DNA of 64,000 nt from JAOSJT01 sp035362335. GTDB taxonomy: Bacteria; Bacteroidota; Ignavibacteria; SZUA-365. The notes beneath the pieces are model-generated. The model ran no database searches and was not told the origin of the DNA. It was given only the letters and a program-made list of their open reading frames with translations. This document shows positions 1 to 9,430 of the stretch, piece by piece. Position 1 is the stretch's first letter, and each line of letters begins with the position of its first letter. The stretch spans positions 41,396 through 105,395 of the forward strand of contig DAOSDL010000011.1 in NCBI GenBank assembly GCA_035362335.1. Reading direction: 5' to 3'. The position numbers and the translations under genes were made by a program.

Positions 1-1
1 G

Positions 2-2719
2 GGTGATTTGCGCAGTGACCGCGGCACGCGACTACTTACGCATTCTGGTGGAGTGTTTGGTTTGTCCGGCCGCGCCGTGTACGGTGAACGCAGCGAGCGC
101 TATGGCCGCAGTCTCGTCGAAGTAGCGGCCATCTCCGGACATTACACCACGGCCGCGCAAACGGATGCCTTTCTCGGACGAAGTATTCGCGATGAGCGCA
201 TCATCGAGGACATCGCCTGGACGCGACGCAGCTATTTTTCGCTGCATGCCGACCGTGGAGAGCGACCGTTGCCCGTCGACCGCGTAGAACTGTTCCGCAC
301 ACACATCACGGCTACGTCGCCTGCGCCACCGACATTGCGGGCCAGAATCGCTGATCGTGAAGAAGAATGGGTGCGCCTGGAGGAGGGAAAGGATTACGTG
401 GTCGATCGCGAACGTGGCGTCGTGCAGTGCGCGACCGTCCCCATGCAAAAGCTCGCTGCGCGCGTGTATGGAGACAACGGCGTGACCGAGTTACTGCTGG
501 CCGATTCGAGCGACGCTCCGATGGAACTGCGCAACAGATATTCGCTCGGTGCGGAAGGCATACTCCCCGCCACATTCCGCATGCGCATCACCGATGCGAG
601 CGGCATGTCCGTACCGCTTCAGCGCTACGGACTGGATGCGGACGGCGACGGTGCGGTGGATGCAGCGTACGTGTACTACCAATTCGGCACGATGCGGTTT
701 CCCGATGCGCACCCCTTCGCTCCCGAGGTGTACGCCACGCCCGCAAGCGGCAGTGTGCGTATGCACATCCGTTTCGAAGCGCTGCAGGCGGGGTATAAAC
801 TTTCCCGTTCGCGGATACTGCGCGGTTCGGAACAGGTGACGGTGGATGGCGTGCTGTTTCGACCCGGAGATGACTACCTTCTGGACTACGTGTCCGGCTT
901 TCTGTTGTTCACGCGGGACGGAGCGGTACATGACGACAGCCGAATCGAGGTGACATACGAGTACGTGCGCAATGCGAGCGATGAACGCTACACACAGGCG
1001 GGCATCACCGTGTCTCCCTCGGACAATGTGCAACTCGCATTGTCCGCTGGCCAATTCCACTCGCAGGAATGGAACACCGAGCATCGCTTCGCACAGGCAT
1101 CGGGTGAAATCCGCTATGTACACGAGGACATAGACATTCGCGTTCAGCCCGAATATCAGAGCACCTGGTCCGATACAAGCAGCGGCGCCGCGTATGGTAT
1201 GAGCGCCGCGTTGAGCAGCGCACGCCTTCGCCTTTCCATGCAATCCACTGTTCGCGACGACGGTTTTGCGCAGCCAACGACAACGGGATTCGCGCTCGGC
1301 CGTCTCCGCGATGAGCATCGAGTGCAGGGCGAGTACGACCTCGGGGCGGCACTGCGTGGCTTTGCTTCCTGGAGCAAACGACTCGGTGACGAATGGCTGG
1401 GTGGCGGCGAGGCGGAGGACGAGTATGGCAGCGTCGGTATGCAGTGGCTTCCTTCGGGCCTGCCCTCGCTTACGCTGCGTGCCGAGCATGCACGTGACGC
1501 GGCGCCGGCCTTGCGTCGCTCACGCGGCATCGCGCGGCTCGATGTCGCTTGGGTTCCGGAGCAGCGTACACTGGATGGTCTCGGAATCACGGCACTGCGC
1601 CTGACGGGTCAAGCCCGCGTGGGAGAGGAGCGCATCGATATCGGCGAGCGACCGGGACGTTATGGTATGCATTCGCTGTACCTCCGCACCGTGGTCGCAC
1701 CCACGGCGCCGAGTACCATCAACGTGTTTTATCAAGGCGATGCGCGTCAGCGCGCGTTGACCGGTGGCGGGGTGGTGCATGAACTGATGCAGGATCGCGC
1801 GACGCTCGATGTGGTGATGGATGATATTCGAGGCCTGTCCCTCGGAGGGCGTTTCACCGCCGACGCGCAGCAGGCCGCTGCGACGCGCAGCGCTGCGGAT
1901 GATATTCGCCGCTCCAGCGCGTTGCTGAATCTGCGACTTTCGCCGGGGAGCTGGCTCAATGCCCTGATGCCATTCACCGTACACATTTCCCACGCACACG
2001 ACGAATACCGCTATCACAGCAACGCCTCGGAGCGCGGCGCTCTGTTTGTCGGACTCGTTCAGGCCACGGATGGCGTACAACGGGCGGCAGCTCGCTCCGA
2101 CCGCTTCGAGACACGCGTCGAATGGAGGCCGTCATCGGGATTCCTCTACTCTATCGCCGCTGTGTACAACGAGCGCGAGCAGCAGCGTTTGAACAGCAGG
2201 TCCGCTGGATACACGCGCGAACTGCGGCAGTACGTGGATTGGCGACCGAATGAGAAAACACTGATCGGGTTGTCATTGCCGCTGCGTTCGATCAGCGAGT
2301 ATTCACTGATGCAGCGTGAGTTGGTGCCGTCGGTGTGGCTGGAGCGGCGATTGGGTCAGGAGTTGCTCATTCATTTCTCGCACGCCACGGAATACCGAAG
2401 CATTCGTCACGCGGCGTTGCGCGATGGCACTCAATGGTTCCACGCACCACGCATCGGCGTCACGGTGAACCTCTCCTCCGTCCCCGTTCTTCGTCGAATC
2501 GATATTCGCAATGAGAGCGGATTCACATTTCGCCGGGATGAATGGGAGGGCGAGGAAGTTTCGTCGCCCCGGAGTTTTGAGAACAGCAGTTATGTCGATG
2601 TGTATCCCCACCCCGTGCTCACCGTGCGCGTGAAGTACAACCTGCGTCGGTATCACTCACAGCGTACGGGCAATGGCACAGTGACCAGTGCGCAACTCAC
2701 CATTCTCATGCAGTTGTAA
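2..2719 (+). CDS. 5'-truncated large outer-membrane beta-barrel protein, SprA-like module
   Basis: The frame is open from the first bases of the window, so the true start lies upstream; about 905 residues are visible and no signal peptide is seen. Around visible residues 275-310 there is a module of the type VDGVLFRPGDDYLLDYVSG followed by a hydrophobic strand and a VTYEY strand, which resembles the repeated modules of SprA, the T9SS translocon channel. The last 550 residues are alternating polar/hydrophobic strands rich in Arg, Tyr and Trp, ending in a short strand (QLTILMQL), as expected for an outer-membrane barrel. The family assignment is by eye; a LamB/TamB-like or other surface barrel protein is possible. 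Membership of the outer-membrane beta-barrel class is fairly secure, the exact name is not. Confidence 0.6.
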   Translation, partial: GDLRSDRGTRLLTHSGGVFGLSGRAVYGERSERYGRSLVEVAAISGHYTTAAQTDAFLGRSIRDERIIEDIAWTRRSYFSLHADRGERPLPVDRVELFRTHITATSPAPPTLRARIADREEEWVRLEEGKDYVVDRERGVVQCATVPMQKLAARVYGDNGVTELLLADSSDAPMELRNRYSLGAEGILPATFRMRITDASGMSVPLQRYGLDADGDGAVDAAYVYYQFGTMRFPDAHPFAPEVYATPASGSVRMHIRFEALQAGYKLSRSRILRGSEQVTVDGVLFRPGDDYLLDYVSGFLLFTRDGAVHDDSRIEVTYEYVRNASDERYTQAGITVSPSDNVQLALSAGQFHSQEWNTEHRFAQASGEIRYVHEDIDIRVQPEYQSTWSDTSSGAAYGMSAALSSARLRLSMQSTVRDDGFAQPTTTGFALGRLRDEHRVQGEYDLGAALRGFASWSKRLGDEWLGGGEAEDEYGSVGMQWLPSGLPSLTLRAEHARDAAPALRRSRGIARLDVAWVPEQRTLDGLGITALRLTGQARVGEERIDIGERPGRYGMHSLYLRTVVAPTAPSTINVFYQGDARQRALTGGGVVHELMQDRATLDVVMDDIRGLSLGGRFTADAQQAAATRSAADDIRRSSALLNLRLSPGSWLNALMPFTVHISHAHDEYRYHSNASERGALFVGLVQATDGVQRAAARSDRFETRVEWRPSSGFLYSIAAVYNEREQQRLNSRSAGYTRELRQYVDWRPNEKTLIGLSLPLRSISEYSLMQRELVPSVWLERRLGQELLIHFSHATEYRSIRHAALRDGTQWFHAPRIGVTVNLSSVPVLRRIDIRNESGFTFRRDEWEGEEVSSPRSFENSSYVDVYPHPVLTVRVKYNLRRYHSQRTGNGTVTSAQLTILMQL

Positions 2720-2783
2720 TGACGAGGCCATATCGAGCGGAATGCCCCGTTCGATTACGGACACCACCGCGGCAAGCGTAGCG

Positions 2784-4283
2784 CTAGCGAAGCACGAGCA
2801 CGGAGCGTGTCATATTCACTCCGCCACGCAACAACAGTACGTATCGACCCGCGGGCAGCGTCCGCAGATCGAGTGCATGCACCATCGTGCCAGCAGGAAG
2901 AAGCGCGCGACGCAGCACACGCCCCGACATATCGCACAACTCGACGCTCTGTGCCGCGCGTGACGGAGTCGTCAAACGCAAAGTCACCTGCTCACGCGCC
3001 GGCTGAGGATACACTGAAAGTGCGGGCAATGCGGTGTTATGTGCTTCCTCCAGCGCCGATACGGGAGGATTGCCCTCCACCGCGCCGATACTGGGTGGGA
3101 CGTTGAACAACGCACCGAATAGATCACGCAGCATTGCGGCAAAGGGCAGCCCCGCTCCGATGGCGGGTGAATCGGATAGTAGCGCAATGTCATCGGTCGC
3201 CAGGTCGCGAAGGCGCGGGTCCAGCGCGCGCAGACCCGCGATCTCGGTGGAGGGCAATTGCGGTCCCTGCCATGAGGGTTGTTGCGTATTGAACCAGAGA
3301 TTATGCTCGAAGACAAAAGTCGCGGGCCGTGTGTTGGGACCGATGTTCACCGATGGACTAATGGCGCGATTGTCCACGACAACGAGATTGTTACGGAAGC
3401 GATTATCGCCGCATTGCTGAAAACGCGCGTCGGTGTTTTCCTGTAAAATGCGCATGACCCATTTCTCCGGATACACGACGGTGTTGTTCATCACATCGCA
3501 TTGCACCGCGCCCACGAAGGCGAAAGGCGCCTGCCCACCGCGGAAATAATTTGCGAACACGAGAATGCGAGCGCCCTCATAATCCGCATTCATAGGTCGG
3601 AAAAAATCCAGGCCGGTGGATCCCCCGATATTCAGTGCACGCGCGCCTCCGTTGAGAAAGCGATTGTGTGTGATGAGTATATCGCTCGTGCCACCTTTGG
3701 CCTGAATGCTGTTCGAGCCACCGTTGCGAAACAGATTGTCCTCGAACACGCCCCAGTGGCAACCCACCATATCCACCATGCTGCCACCGGGCGAACCATC
3801 GAGAAACGCGCAGTTGCGAACGACAAAGCTGTCCACCCCGGACATCTTCAACAAGTCGTTATTGCCTGTGGCATTGATGCCTTCCCAGACGCATTGCTCG
3901 ATCAGGAGATGCCTGGCGGGAGAATCATAGCTGCCGCCGTCATCGATGTTCACACCGTTGGCGCTTTGGCCCCGGAAATTCAGATTTCGAATATGCAGAT
4001 ACGCGGGGTCGGTAAGCTGAAATGCCGTGCCTCCGCCTTCAATGACCGCGATTCCATTATCCGGCCCCGTAATCAGGATCCATTTATCCGCTGTACCGCG
4101 AAGGTTCGCCACATACGATCCGCCGGCATGCACGCCGGAGGAGAAGCGTATAGTGTCGCCCGGAAGCGCATCGCGCGCGGCAGCTTCGAGTGAGGCATAA
4201 CCGCCGGCACCGATATGCAGCGTACGTGCGTGCGACGACGCGACGAGGAGGCAAAGCAGGAGGAGCAGTGTCGAATATCGCAT
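2784..4283 (-). CDS. Secreted right-handed beta-helix protein with T9SS sorting domain
   Basis: The start is the ATG at 4283, preceded by AAAAGGG. A TTG-initiated form 7 codons longer is possible, but the ATG gives a clean signal peptide (MRYSTLLLLLCLLVASSHA). Of 499 residues, about 25-380 show repeated short strands with Asn/Gly turns (LLIEQCVWEG, FVVRNCAFLDG, ILITHNRFLNGG), the pattern of a pectate-lyase or chondroitinase-B-like parallel beta-helix. The last ~76 residues, from VYPQPAREQVTLRL to LPAGRYVLLLRGG and a basic strand, form a type A T9SS C-terminal domain, so export to the cell surface is expected. Substrate is unknown; polysaccharide binding or lysis is only an inference from fold. 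It runs opposite to the genes on both sides and converges with the upstream barrel gene 64 bp away. Confidence 0.85.
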   Translation of the reverse strand: MRYSTLLLLLCLLVASSHARTLHIGAGGYASLEAAARDALPGDTIRFSSGVHAGGSYVANLRGTADKWILITGPDNGIAVIEGGGTAFQLTDPAYLHIRNLNFRGQSANGVNIDDGGSYDSPARHLLIEQCVWEGINATGNNDLLKMSGVDSFVVRNCAFLDGSPGGSMVDMVGCHWGVFEDNLFRNGGSNSIQAKGGTSDILITHNRFLNGGARALNIGGSTGLDFFRPMNADYEGARILVFANYFRGGQAPFAFVGAVQCDVMNNTVVYPEKWVMRILQENTDARFQQCGDNRFRNNLVVVDNRAISPSVNIGPNTRPATFVFEHNLWFNTQQPSWQGPQLPSTEIAGLRALDPRLRDLATDDIALLSDSPAIGAGLPFAAMLRDLFGALFNVPPSIGAVEGNPPVSALEEAHNTALPALSVYPQPAREQVTLRLTTPSRAAQSVELCDMSGRVLRRALLPAGTMVHALDLRTLPAGRYVLLLRGGVNMTRSVLVLR

Positions 4284-4414
4284 GGCAGGGCCCTTTTCTG
4301 TCAAGGACGAAAAACGGTATTGATCGAAGAATCAAGGAGAATATATTGCTTTTTATTCACGGACGCGACGGGAGTATGCGTCCACGCTCAAACACCATAG
4401 TAACGGGGAACACC

Positions 4415-4657
4415 ATGGATACCCTTCCGAAATTCGAAATCCAGGGCATTTACGACGATGAGGGAAATCGCATCGAGCCTTCCAGCATTCCCAAGCCCCC
4501 GCTGTGCACCAAATGCAGCGTGGACATCAGCACTCATCCCATCGAAGCCATCGTGTGCACCTTGACGCGGCTCGATCATATGATTTGCGAACAACCGTTC
4601 GAATTTCACTGCGGGAATTTCACACCACGAGGCGCTCACGGCGGCCGTCCCTCCTGA
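4415..4657 (+). CDS. Small cysteine-containing conserved-type protein
   Basis: 80 residues from an ATG at 4415; GGGGA lies seven bases upstream. The same frame is open further upstream, but that part overlaps the divergent beta-helix gene and has no sensible start. The protein has a CTKC pair near residue 30 and further Cys residues in VCTL, ICEQ and HCGN, with His near the last ones, so a small metal site is plausible. There is no signal peptide or membrane segment. I do not recognise the family and propose no function. It stands alone, followed by a long inverted repeat. Confidence 0.6.
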   Translation: MDTLPKFEIQGIYDDEGNRIEPSSIPKPPLCTKCSVDISTHPIEAIVCTLTRLDHMICEQPFEFHCGNFTPRGAHGGRPS

Positions 4658-4723
4658 GTTACGGCACGCGCGAGCCGCCGCCCCTGTGACATGGATGTGA
4701 TCATATCGCGGGGAGAGAGAGAC

Positions 4724-4762
4724 GGGGAATCCGCATGTTCAGCTCCCGCATGCGGATTCCCC
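4724..4762. terminator. 14-bp perfect inverted repeat, terminator-like without T-run
   Basis: GGGGAATCCGCATG (4724-4737) pairs perfectly with CATGCGGATTCCCC (4749-4762) across an 11-base loop. It lies 67 bp after the small Cys protein. There is no T-tract on either strand, so it may be a weak terminator, an RNA-stability hairpin, or a protein-binding palindrome. Confidence 0.45.
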
Positions 4763-4831
4763 CTCCGCGGCGCACGATGCGGCTTGCATGATATCTGCTG
4801 CGGACAGGCGGTGACACGACAGCTTCCATCG

Positions 4832-4839
4832 TATCTTTG
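4832..4839 (+). promoter_or_regulatory. Possible Bacteroidota-type -7 box
   Basis: TATCTTTG matches the TAnnTTTG -7 element known from Bacteroidota, 31 bp upstream of the start at 4871. No TTTG is seen at the expected -33 position, so this rests on one half-site. Confidence 0.3.
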
Positions 4840-4870
4840 AGAAGACTCGAAGCAACGAAGGAGCGGAAGC

Positions 4871-5773
4871 ATGATAGTCCTCATCCCCGTACTCATCGTC
4901 CTTATCGGCGTGCTGCTGTATCTGTACGTGCAAAACCACACTTTTTCCAGCATGATCTGGGAATCGGTGGATCGCATCGCCGCGTTGAGTACGAACAGCA
5001 CGCCGCAGCGCATTCCCCTCGAATCCCTGCCCGAACCCATGCAGCGCTATCTTCGACGCGTGCTGCCTGCCGACGTGCTGGCACTTGTCGAGAGTAACGC
5101 ACCGACCGAAGCCGAGGAAACCGAAGCATCCTCATTCGACAACGGTTTGCCGCTGTTCGCGCGCATGAGGCATACAGGCGTGTTTCGCATGGAAGCCGGA
5201 GCGGAGGCACTGCCAATCGCCGGCGAGCAGTACTACAGCGCTGTTGCACCGGCCTTTGTCTGGGGCGCACGCCTGCGCATGAACGCGCTGCTTGTCACCA
5301 GAATCCGCGATCAGTACATCGAAGGAAAGGGAAGCATTCTCGGCAAGTTGCTCGCCGCATTCCCGGTGTTGCACATGGAGGGAGCGCGCATCGATACGGG
5401 CACACTGCTGCGATACCTCGGAGAAATGCCGCTGTTTCCAACGGCATTTCTCACGGTGGAGGGATTGCAGTGGACGACTGTGGATGCCTCACGCGTGGGC
5501 GTACGCCTCGTGCACCGCGACGTGAACGTGGGCGGGGAATTCCATTTCGATGAACAGGGCGACATCATTTCCTTTCACAGCAAGGAACGATTCCGCGGAC
5601 TCGAGGGTGAAGCCCCCACACCGTGGACAGGCCGCTGCGGCACGTATGTCGATATGGACGGATGGCGCCTGCCCTCTACACTGAGCGCCGTGTGGCATTT
5701 GCCCGAAGGCGATTTCGAGTACGGGACGTTCACCGTGGAGCATGTGGATTACAACATTCTGCATTCCTTTTGA
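4871..5773 (+). CDS. DUF6544/DUF6920-like protein with N-terminal membrane anchor
   Basis: 300 residues; ATG preceded by GGAGCGGAAGC. Residues 1-20 are a hydrophobic anchor (MIVLIPVLIVLIGVLLYLYV) without a clear cleavage site. The body resembles the DUF6544/DUF6920 group by memory of its pattern: an AEQY-like segment (AGEQYYSA), APAFVWGARLRMN, a YIEGKGSILGKLL segment, LLRYLGEMPLFPTAFL, a HFDEQGDIISFHSKERFR strand, and PWTG near the end followed by a 'not-too-steep slope' strand set. Function of these families is not established. Its neighbours (M1 peptidase, small Cys protein) give no functional clue. About 280 bp follow before the next gene, in which I see nothing recognisable. Confidence 0.7.
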   Translation: MIVLIPVLIVLIGVLLYLYVQNHTFSSMIWESVDRIAALSTNSTPQRIPLESLPEPMQRYLRRVLPADVLALVESNAPTEAEETEASSFDNGLPLFARMRHTGVFRMEAGAEALPIAGEQYYSAVAPAFVWGARLRMNALLVTRIRDQYIEGKGSILGKLLAAFPVLHMEGARIDTGTLLRYLGEMPLFPTAFLTVEGLQWTTVDASRVGVRLVHRDVNVGGEFHFDEQGDIISFHSKERFRGLEGEAPTPWTGRCGTYVDMDGWRLPSTLSAVWHLPEGDFEYGTFTVEHVDYNILHSF

Positions 5774-6052
5774 CGTGGCCGACCGGGGAGTACATCGCAA
5801 CTGACGTCGCAACAGCGATCGTTCCGACCTCCGGTTGTGCAGCGGCGCTTGGCTTGCGCTGCTCTCGGGGATGGGTAAAAGGGGAAGGGGTGAACCAGGT
5901 TTGGGGTTTGGCGATCAGCGCTGCGGCGGGCGTGAGGACGATGGTGAGCCCCAGATGCAGTGCCTGTCCTGAGTAACACGCGCAACCTTTTTTCCCCGTA
6001 TTCGTAGCGTCGGAATTCCACGGATTTCCCACGTAGCGAAAGGAGCGGGACG

Positions 6053-7942
6053 ATGCATGCTTCACGATTACTGCCTGTCATCTGCGTACTGACGTTTTTT
6101 CCCTGTACAATGCTCGCCGGCAATGACGGTTTGCCCATGCCCCGCGAAATCCAGCGCGCCTTCGACCGGGGTACGCGCGCCATGGATGGTGCGCCGGGTC
6201 CGAAGTATTGGCAAAACAGCGCGGATTATGATATCACCGTGACGGTCAATCCCGTCCGCCGTTTTCTCGATGGCAAGGAACGCATTCTCTACACCAACCA
6301 CAGTCCGGACAGCATACGCACGCTCGTGTTTCGTCTGTATCAGAATCTGAACCTCCCGACGGCCCCGCGTGGAACAAGTCTGGGCACAAAAGCCATTACC
6401 GATGGCATGCGCATACACTCTCTTGGAGTGGATGGAGTGGAGCGATCTCTGCTGCCGGGAAGCGAGGAGGTACGCATCGATCACACCGTGATGTACGTCC
6501 GCTTACCGAAGCCGCTCGCGCCGGGTGGTCAGACAACCGTGGATGTGGCGTGGTCCTTCACCATTCCGGTGAATACTGGCGAGGGTGGGGGCAATCCGCG
6601 CATGGGTGCGTATGAAAACGGCGCAGTGTTTCTCGCGTATTGGTTTCCCCGAATCGCGGTCTACGATGACGTACGCGGATGGGATTTGCTCCCGCACGAT
6701 GGCGAGCACGAATTTTACCATGACTATGGCGACATGCGTGTAGCCATCACGGTACCCGACAGTTGCGGCGTATGGGCCACCGGCACATTGAGCAATCCCG
6801 AGGAAGTGTTGCGCGATCCGTGGCTTGCCCGTTACCATGCGGCGTCGAGCAGCGACACCGTGCTTCGCATCGTGGATGGCAGCGATGTGCCTTACTTGCG
6901 GAACGCGCGTGGCAACACCTGGAAATTCTCGGCCACGAAGGTCCCCGATTTCGCTTTTGGCGTTGCTGCGGGATATCGCTGGGACGCCGTCGGTGCCAAG
7001 GTGGAGGACAGGCGTGTACTTGTTGACGCGGCGTACGATCCTGCGTCCACCTCGTTCCGCACGGTTGCGGAGGAAAGCAAGGCCGCCGTGGAGATGCTTT
7101 CGAGCGAGCGACCGGGAATCCCTTTTCCCTACCCCGCCATCACCGTGTTCAATGGCAATCATGGCATGGAATTTCCCATGATCGTCAACGATGGGGTGTT
7201 CGGAAACCGCATTACCGATGTGTATGTGCATGTGCACGAGATTGCGCACAGCTATTTTCCCTTCATGGTCGGGGTGAACGAAACGCGCTATGCGTGGATG
7301 GATGAGGGCATGGCCTATTTCCTGCCGGTGGACATTCAAAAGTACCTGACGAATTATGACCACATGATACGCGCCGCACGCAGCTACGAGCGTTTCGCTG
7401 GCACGGAAATGGATTATCCCATGATGCTGCCTTCGGTGGCATCATCGGGCGACAACCTGCAGATCATCGGCTATCTCAAGCCCGCGCTGGCATTCGGCGT
7501 GTTGCGTGACATGCTTGGCGAGGAACGCTTCGACTCCGCGCTACGGACATTCATGCGGAATTGGGAGGGACGACATCCGTTGCCCTGGGATTTTTTCCAC
7601 ACCTTCAATACCGCGACCGGCGAGCAGCTCGACTGGTTCTGGCGTGCATGGTTTTTCGAACATGGCATGCCTGATCTCGGCATAGCGGCGGTGAAGCAGG
7701 AGCAGGAAGGCACAAAGGTTGTCATACACCGCAAAGGCTCCATGCCCATACCCGTGAAGCTGCTCATCACCGGCACGGATGGCAGTACGCGGACGCTTCA
7801 CCGTTCCGCCGCCGTCTGGGCGGATGGTTCGCGCGAAATCACGGTGGAGCTTCCCAGCGGTGAGGATATCCGCAGCATACGATTGGGCGGGGAGTGGATT
7901 CCCGATGCCCAGCCCGCCGACAACACGTGGCCGCGCTCGTGA
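6053..7942 (+). CDS. Secreted M1-family zinc metallopeptidase
   Basis: 629 residues with a signal peptide (MHASRLLPVICVLTFFPC...) and an AAGGAGCGGG Shine-Dalgarno region upstream of the ATG. The zinc site is visible as HEIAH near residues 395-399, with the third ligand Glu in WMDEGMAYF about 20 residues later, the HEXXH-x18-E arrangement of gluzincin M1 aminopeptidases. The exopeptidase motif usually written GAMEN is here HGMEFPM (near residues 372-378), a variant common in Bacteroidota M1-like proteins. The N-terminal part is the beta-saddle domain (strands with ILYTNHSPDSIRTLVFRLYQN). Probably periplasmic or surface peptide degradation. It stands alone between the DUF6544-like protein and the DUF2807 lipoprotein. 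Confidence 0.9.
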   Translation: MHASRLLPVICVLTFFPCTMLAGNDGLPMPREIQRAFDRGTRAMDGAPGPKYWQNSADYDITVTVNPVRRFLDGKERILYTNHSPDSIRTLVFRLYQNLNLPTAPRGTSLGTKAITDGMRIHSLGVDGVERSLLPGSEEVRIDHTVMYVRLPKPLAPGGQTTVDVAWSFTIPVNTGEGGGNPRMGAYENGAVFLAYWFPRIAVYDDVRGWDLLPHDGEHEFYHDYGDMRVAITVPDSCGVWATGTLSNPEEVLRDPWLARYHAASSSDTVLRIVDGSDVPYLRNARGNTWKFSATKVPDFAFGVAAGYRWDAVGAKVEDRRVLVDAAYDPASTSFRTVAEESKAAVEMLSSERPGIPFPYPAITVFNGNHGMEFPMIVNDGVFGNRITDVYVHVHEIAHSYFPFMVGVNETRYAWMDEGMAYFLPVDIQKYLTNYDHMIRAARSYERFAGTEMDYPMMLPSVASSGDNLQIIGYLKPALAFGVLRDMLGEERFDSALRTFMRNWEGRHPLPWDFFHTFNTATGEQLDWFWRAWFFEHGMPDLGIAAVKQEQEGTKVVIHRKGSMPIPVKLLITGTDGSTRTLHRSAAVWADGSREITVELPSGEDIRSIRLGGEWIPDAQPADNTWPRS

Positions 7943-8096
7943 AATGTCGGCGTGATGCATCTTTTATTCCACCGCCGCGTACGAAAGCGATGTGTCGCGC
8001 GCCAGACAGCGATCAACGACAACAGCACACGGCGAGCGACAGGATGCAGCAATGAGCGGTAGAGCTACGTTATTTTCACAGCACGGATATTCACCC

Positions 8097-8903
8097 ATGC
8101 GTTTCATTCGTACGACCTTGTTGACTCTCACACTTGCGTTTTCCATGACCGGCTGCATTGTCACCGACAACGGCTTGATCTGGTTGGGCGAGGAGGTGCC
8201 GGGTTCGGGCACTATCATCAGCGAACAGCGCGCCATCGACGGCGTGCAGAACATTCGTCTCAGCACGGTGGGACACGCCACGGTGCGCATCGGCGACAAG
8301 GATGAGATAATCATCGAGACCGATGACAATCTGCTTCCGTACATCGAGACGCGTGTGTCGAACGGCACGCTCACCATTTCCACCAAGAGCGGATACAATG
8401 TTCGCGGCACCGCGGGCATACGCTATTCGATCACTGTGCGAGCACTTCGCGGCGTGGCAAGCAGCAGCAGCGGAGACATCACTGTGCTGCCGCTTTCGAC
8501 TGATCGCCTGGAGATTTCCGCCAGCAGTTCGGGCGATATCCTCCTCGAGAATGTGGAGGCCGAATTCACCGACATCAGCAGCAGCAGTTCGGGTGACATC
8601 AGCATCGGAACGTTTCGCGGCGATGAAATCGATGGAAGATTGAGTAGTTCCGGCGATCTGCGGATCGAAGGTGGTGAGGTATTCCGTCAGCGCGTGCGCA
8701 TCAGCAGTTCAGGATCGTATGATGGGCGCGAGCTTCGCTCGCGAGACGCGGACATTCGCACGAGCAGTTCGGGTGATGCGCGTGTATGGGTAACGGATCG
8801 TCTGCGTGCGAGCACATCCAGCAGCGGTTCGATTTACTATCGTGGCGATCCACGGGTAGACGCGCAGAGCAGCAGCTCGGGCAAGGTGAAGCACGTTTCG
8901 TAG
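8097..8903 (+). CDS. DUF2807 (GIN/auto-transporter-head-like) lipoprotein with SSSG repeats
   Basis: The ATG at 8097 gives a lipoprotein signal (MRFIRTTLLTLTLAFSMTGC); an in-frame ATG at 8052, with AGGA ten bases upstream, would add 15 residues, so the start is not settled. The mature part of about 250 residues is a DUF2807-type beta-solenoid. From about residue 120 the motif SSSGD/S/K recurs eight or nine times roughly every 17-22 residues (SSSSGDITV, SSSGDILL, SSSSSGDISI, LSSSGDLRI, SSSGSYDG, SSSGDARVW, SSSGSIYY, SSSSGKVKH), as expected for stacked turns. Cell-envelope location is likely; the role of this family is not established. The stop is 27 bp before the 84-bp repeat array. Confidence 0.85.
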   Translation: MRFIRTTLLTLTLAFSMTGCIVTDNGLIWLGEEVPGSGTIISEQRAIDGVQNIRLSTVGHATVRIGDKDEIIIETDDNLLPYIETRVSNGTLTISTKSGYNVRGTAGIRYSITVRALRGVASSSSGDITVLPLSTDRLEISASSSGDILLENVEAEFTDISSSSSGDISIGTFRGDEIDGRLSSSGDLRIEGGEVFRQRVRISSSGSYDGRELRSRDADIRTSSSGDARVWVTDRLRASTSSSGSIYYRGDPRVDAQSSSSGKVKHVS

Positions 8904-8929
8904 AGCTTGCACCGATGTTCACGCACGGC

Positions 8930-9369
8930 GGCCGGAGTCATTTCCGGCCGCTTGTGGCATTGGGCCAAACGCATCGATTCGCGATACGTGGGATGAATAG
9001 AAAATTCCCGCATGGCCGGAGTCATTTCCGGCCGCTTGTGGCATTGGTTCCAACGCATCGATTAGCGATACATGGGATGAATGGAAAATTCCCGCATGGC
9101 CGGAGTCATTTCCGGCCGCTTGTGGCATTGGTTCCAACGCATCGATTAGCGATACATGGGATGAATGGAAAATTCCCGCATGGCCGGAGTCATTTCCGGC
9201 CGCTTGTGGCATTGGGCCAAACGCATCGATTCGCGATACGTGGGATGAATAGAAAATTCCCGCATGGCCGGAGTCATTTCCGGCCGCTTGTGGCATTGGT
9301 TCCAACGCATCGATTAGCGATACATGGGATGAATGGAAAATTCCCGCATGGCCGGAGTCATTTCCGGCC
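8930..9369. repeat. 84-bp tandem repeat array carrying six copies of a 20-bp palindrome
   Basis: GGCCGGA-GTCATT-TCCGGCC starts at 8930, 9014, 9098, 9182, 9266 and 9350, a period of exactly 84 bp, giving five complete units plus a sixth palindrome. The palindrome and its flank (GCTTGTGGCATTGG, GAAAATTCCCGCATGG) are constant. The spacer exists in two versions: units 1 and 4 carry GGGCCAAACG...TTCGCGATACGTG...AATAG; units 2, 3 and 5 carry GGTTCCAACG...TTAGCGATACATG...AATGG. The order is therefore A-B-B-A-B. Because 84 is divisible by three, long open frames run through the array on both strands, but nearly all A/B differences would change amino acids, so I do not call it coding. The array fills most of the 690-bp gap before the BatA gene. 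Confidence 0.9.
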
Positions 9370-9430
9370 GCTAACTTTTTCATTCCGCTGCTTCGCGGCC
9401 TCGCGTGAGGAATTGGCATGGGGAATTCGC

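Noticed and set aside
8930..9369. CRISPR array
   Set aside because: Spacers are near-identical, the period is 84 bp, and no cas genes are in the window.
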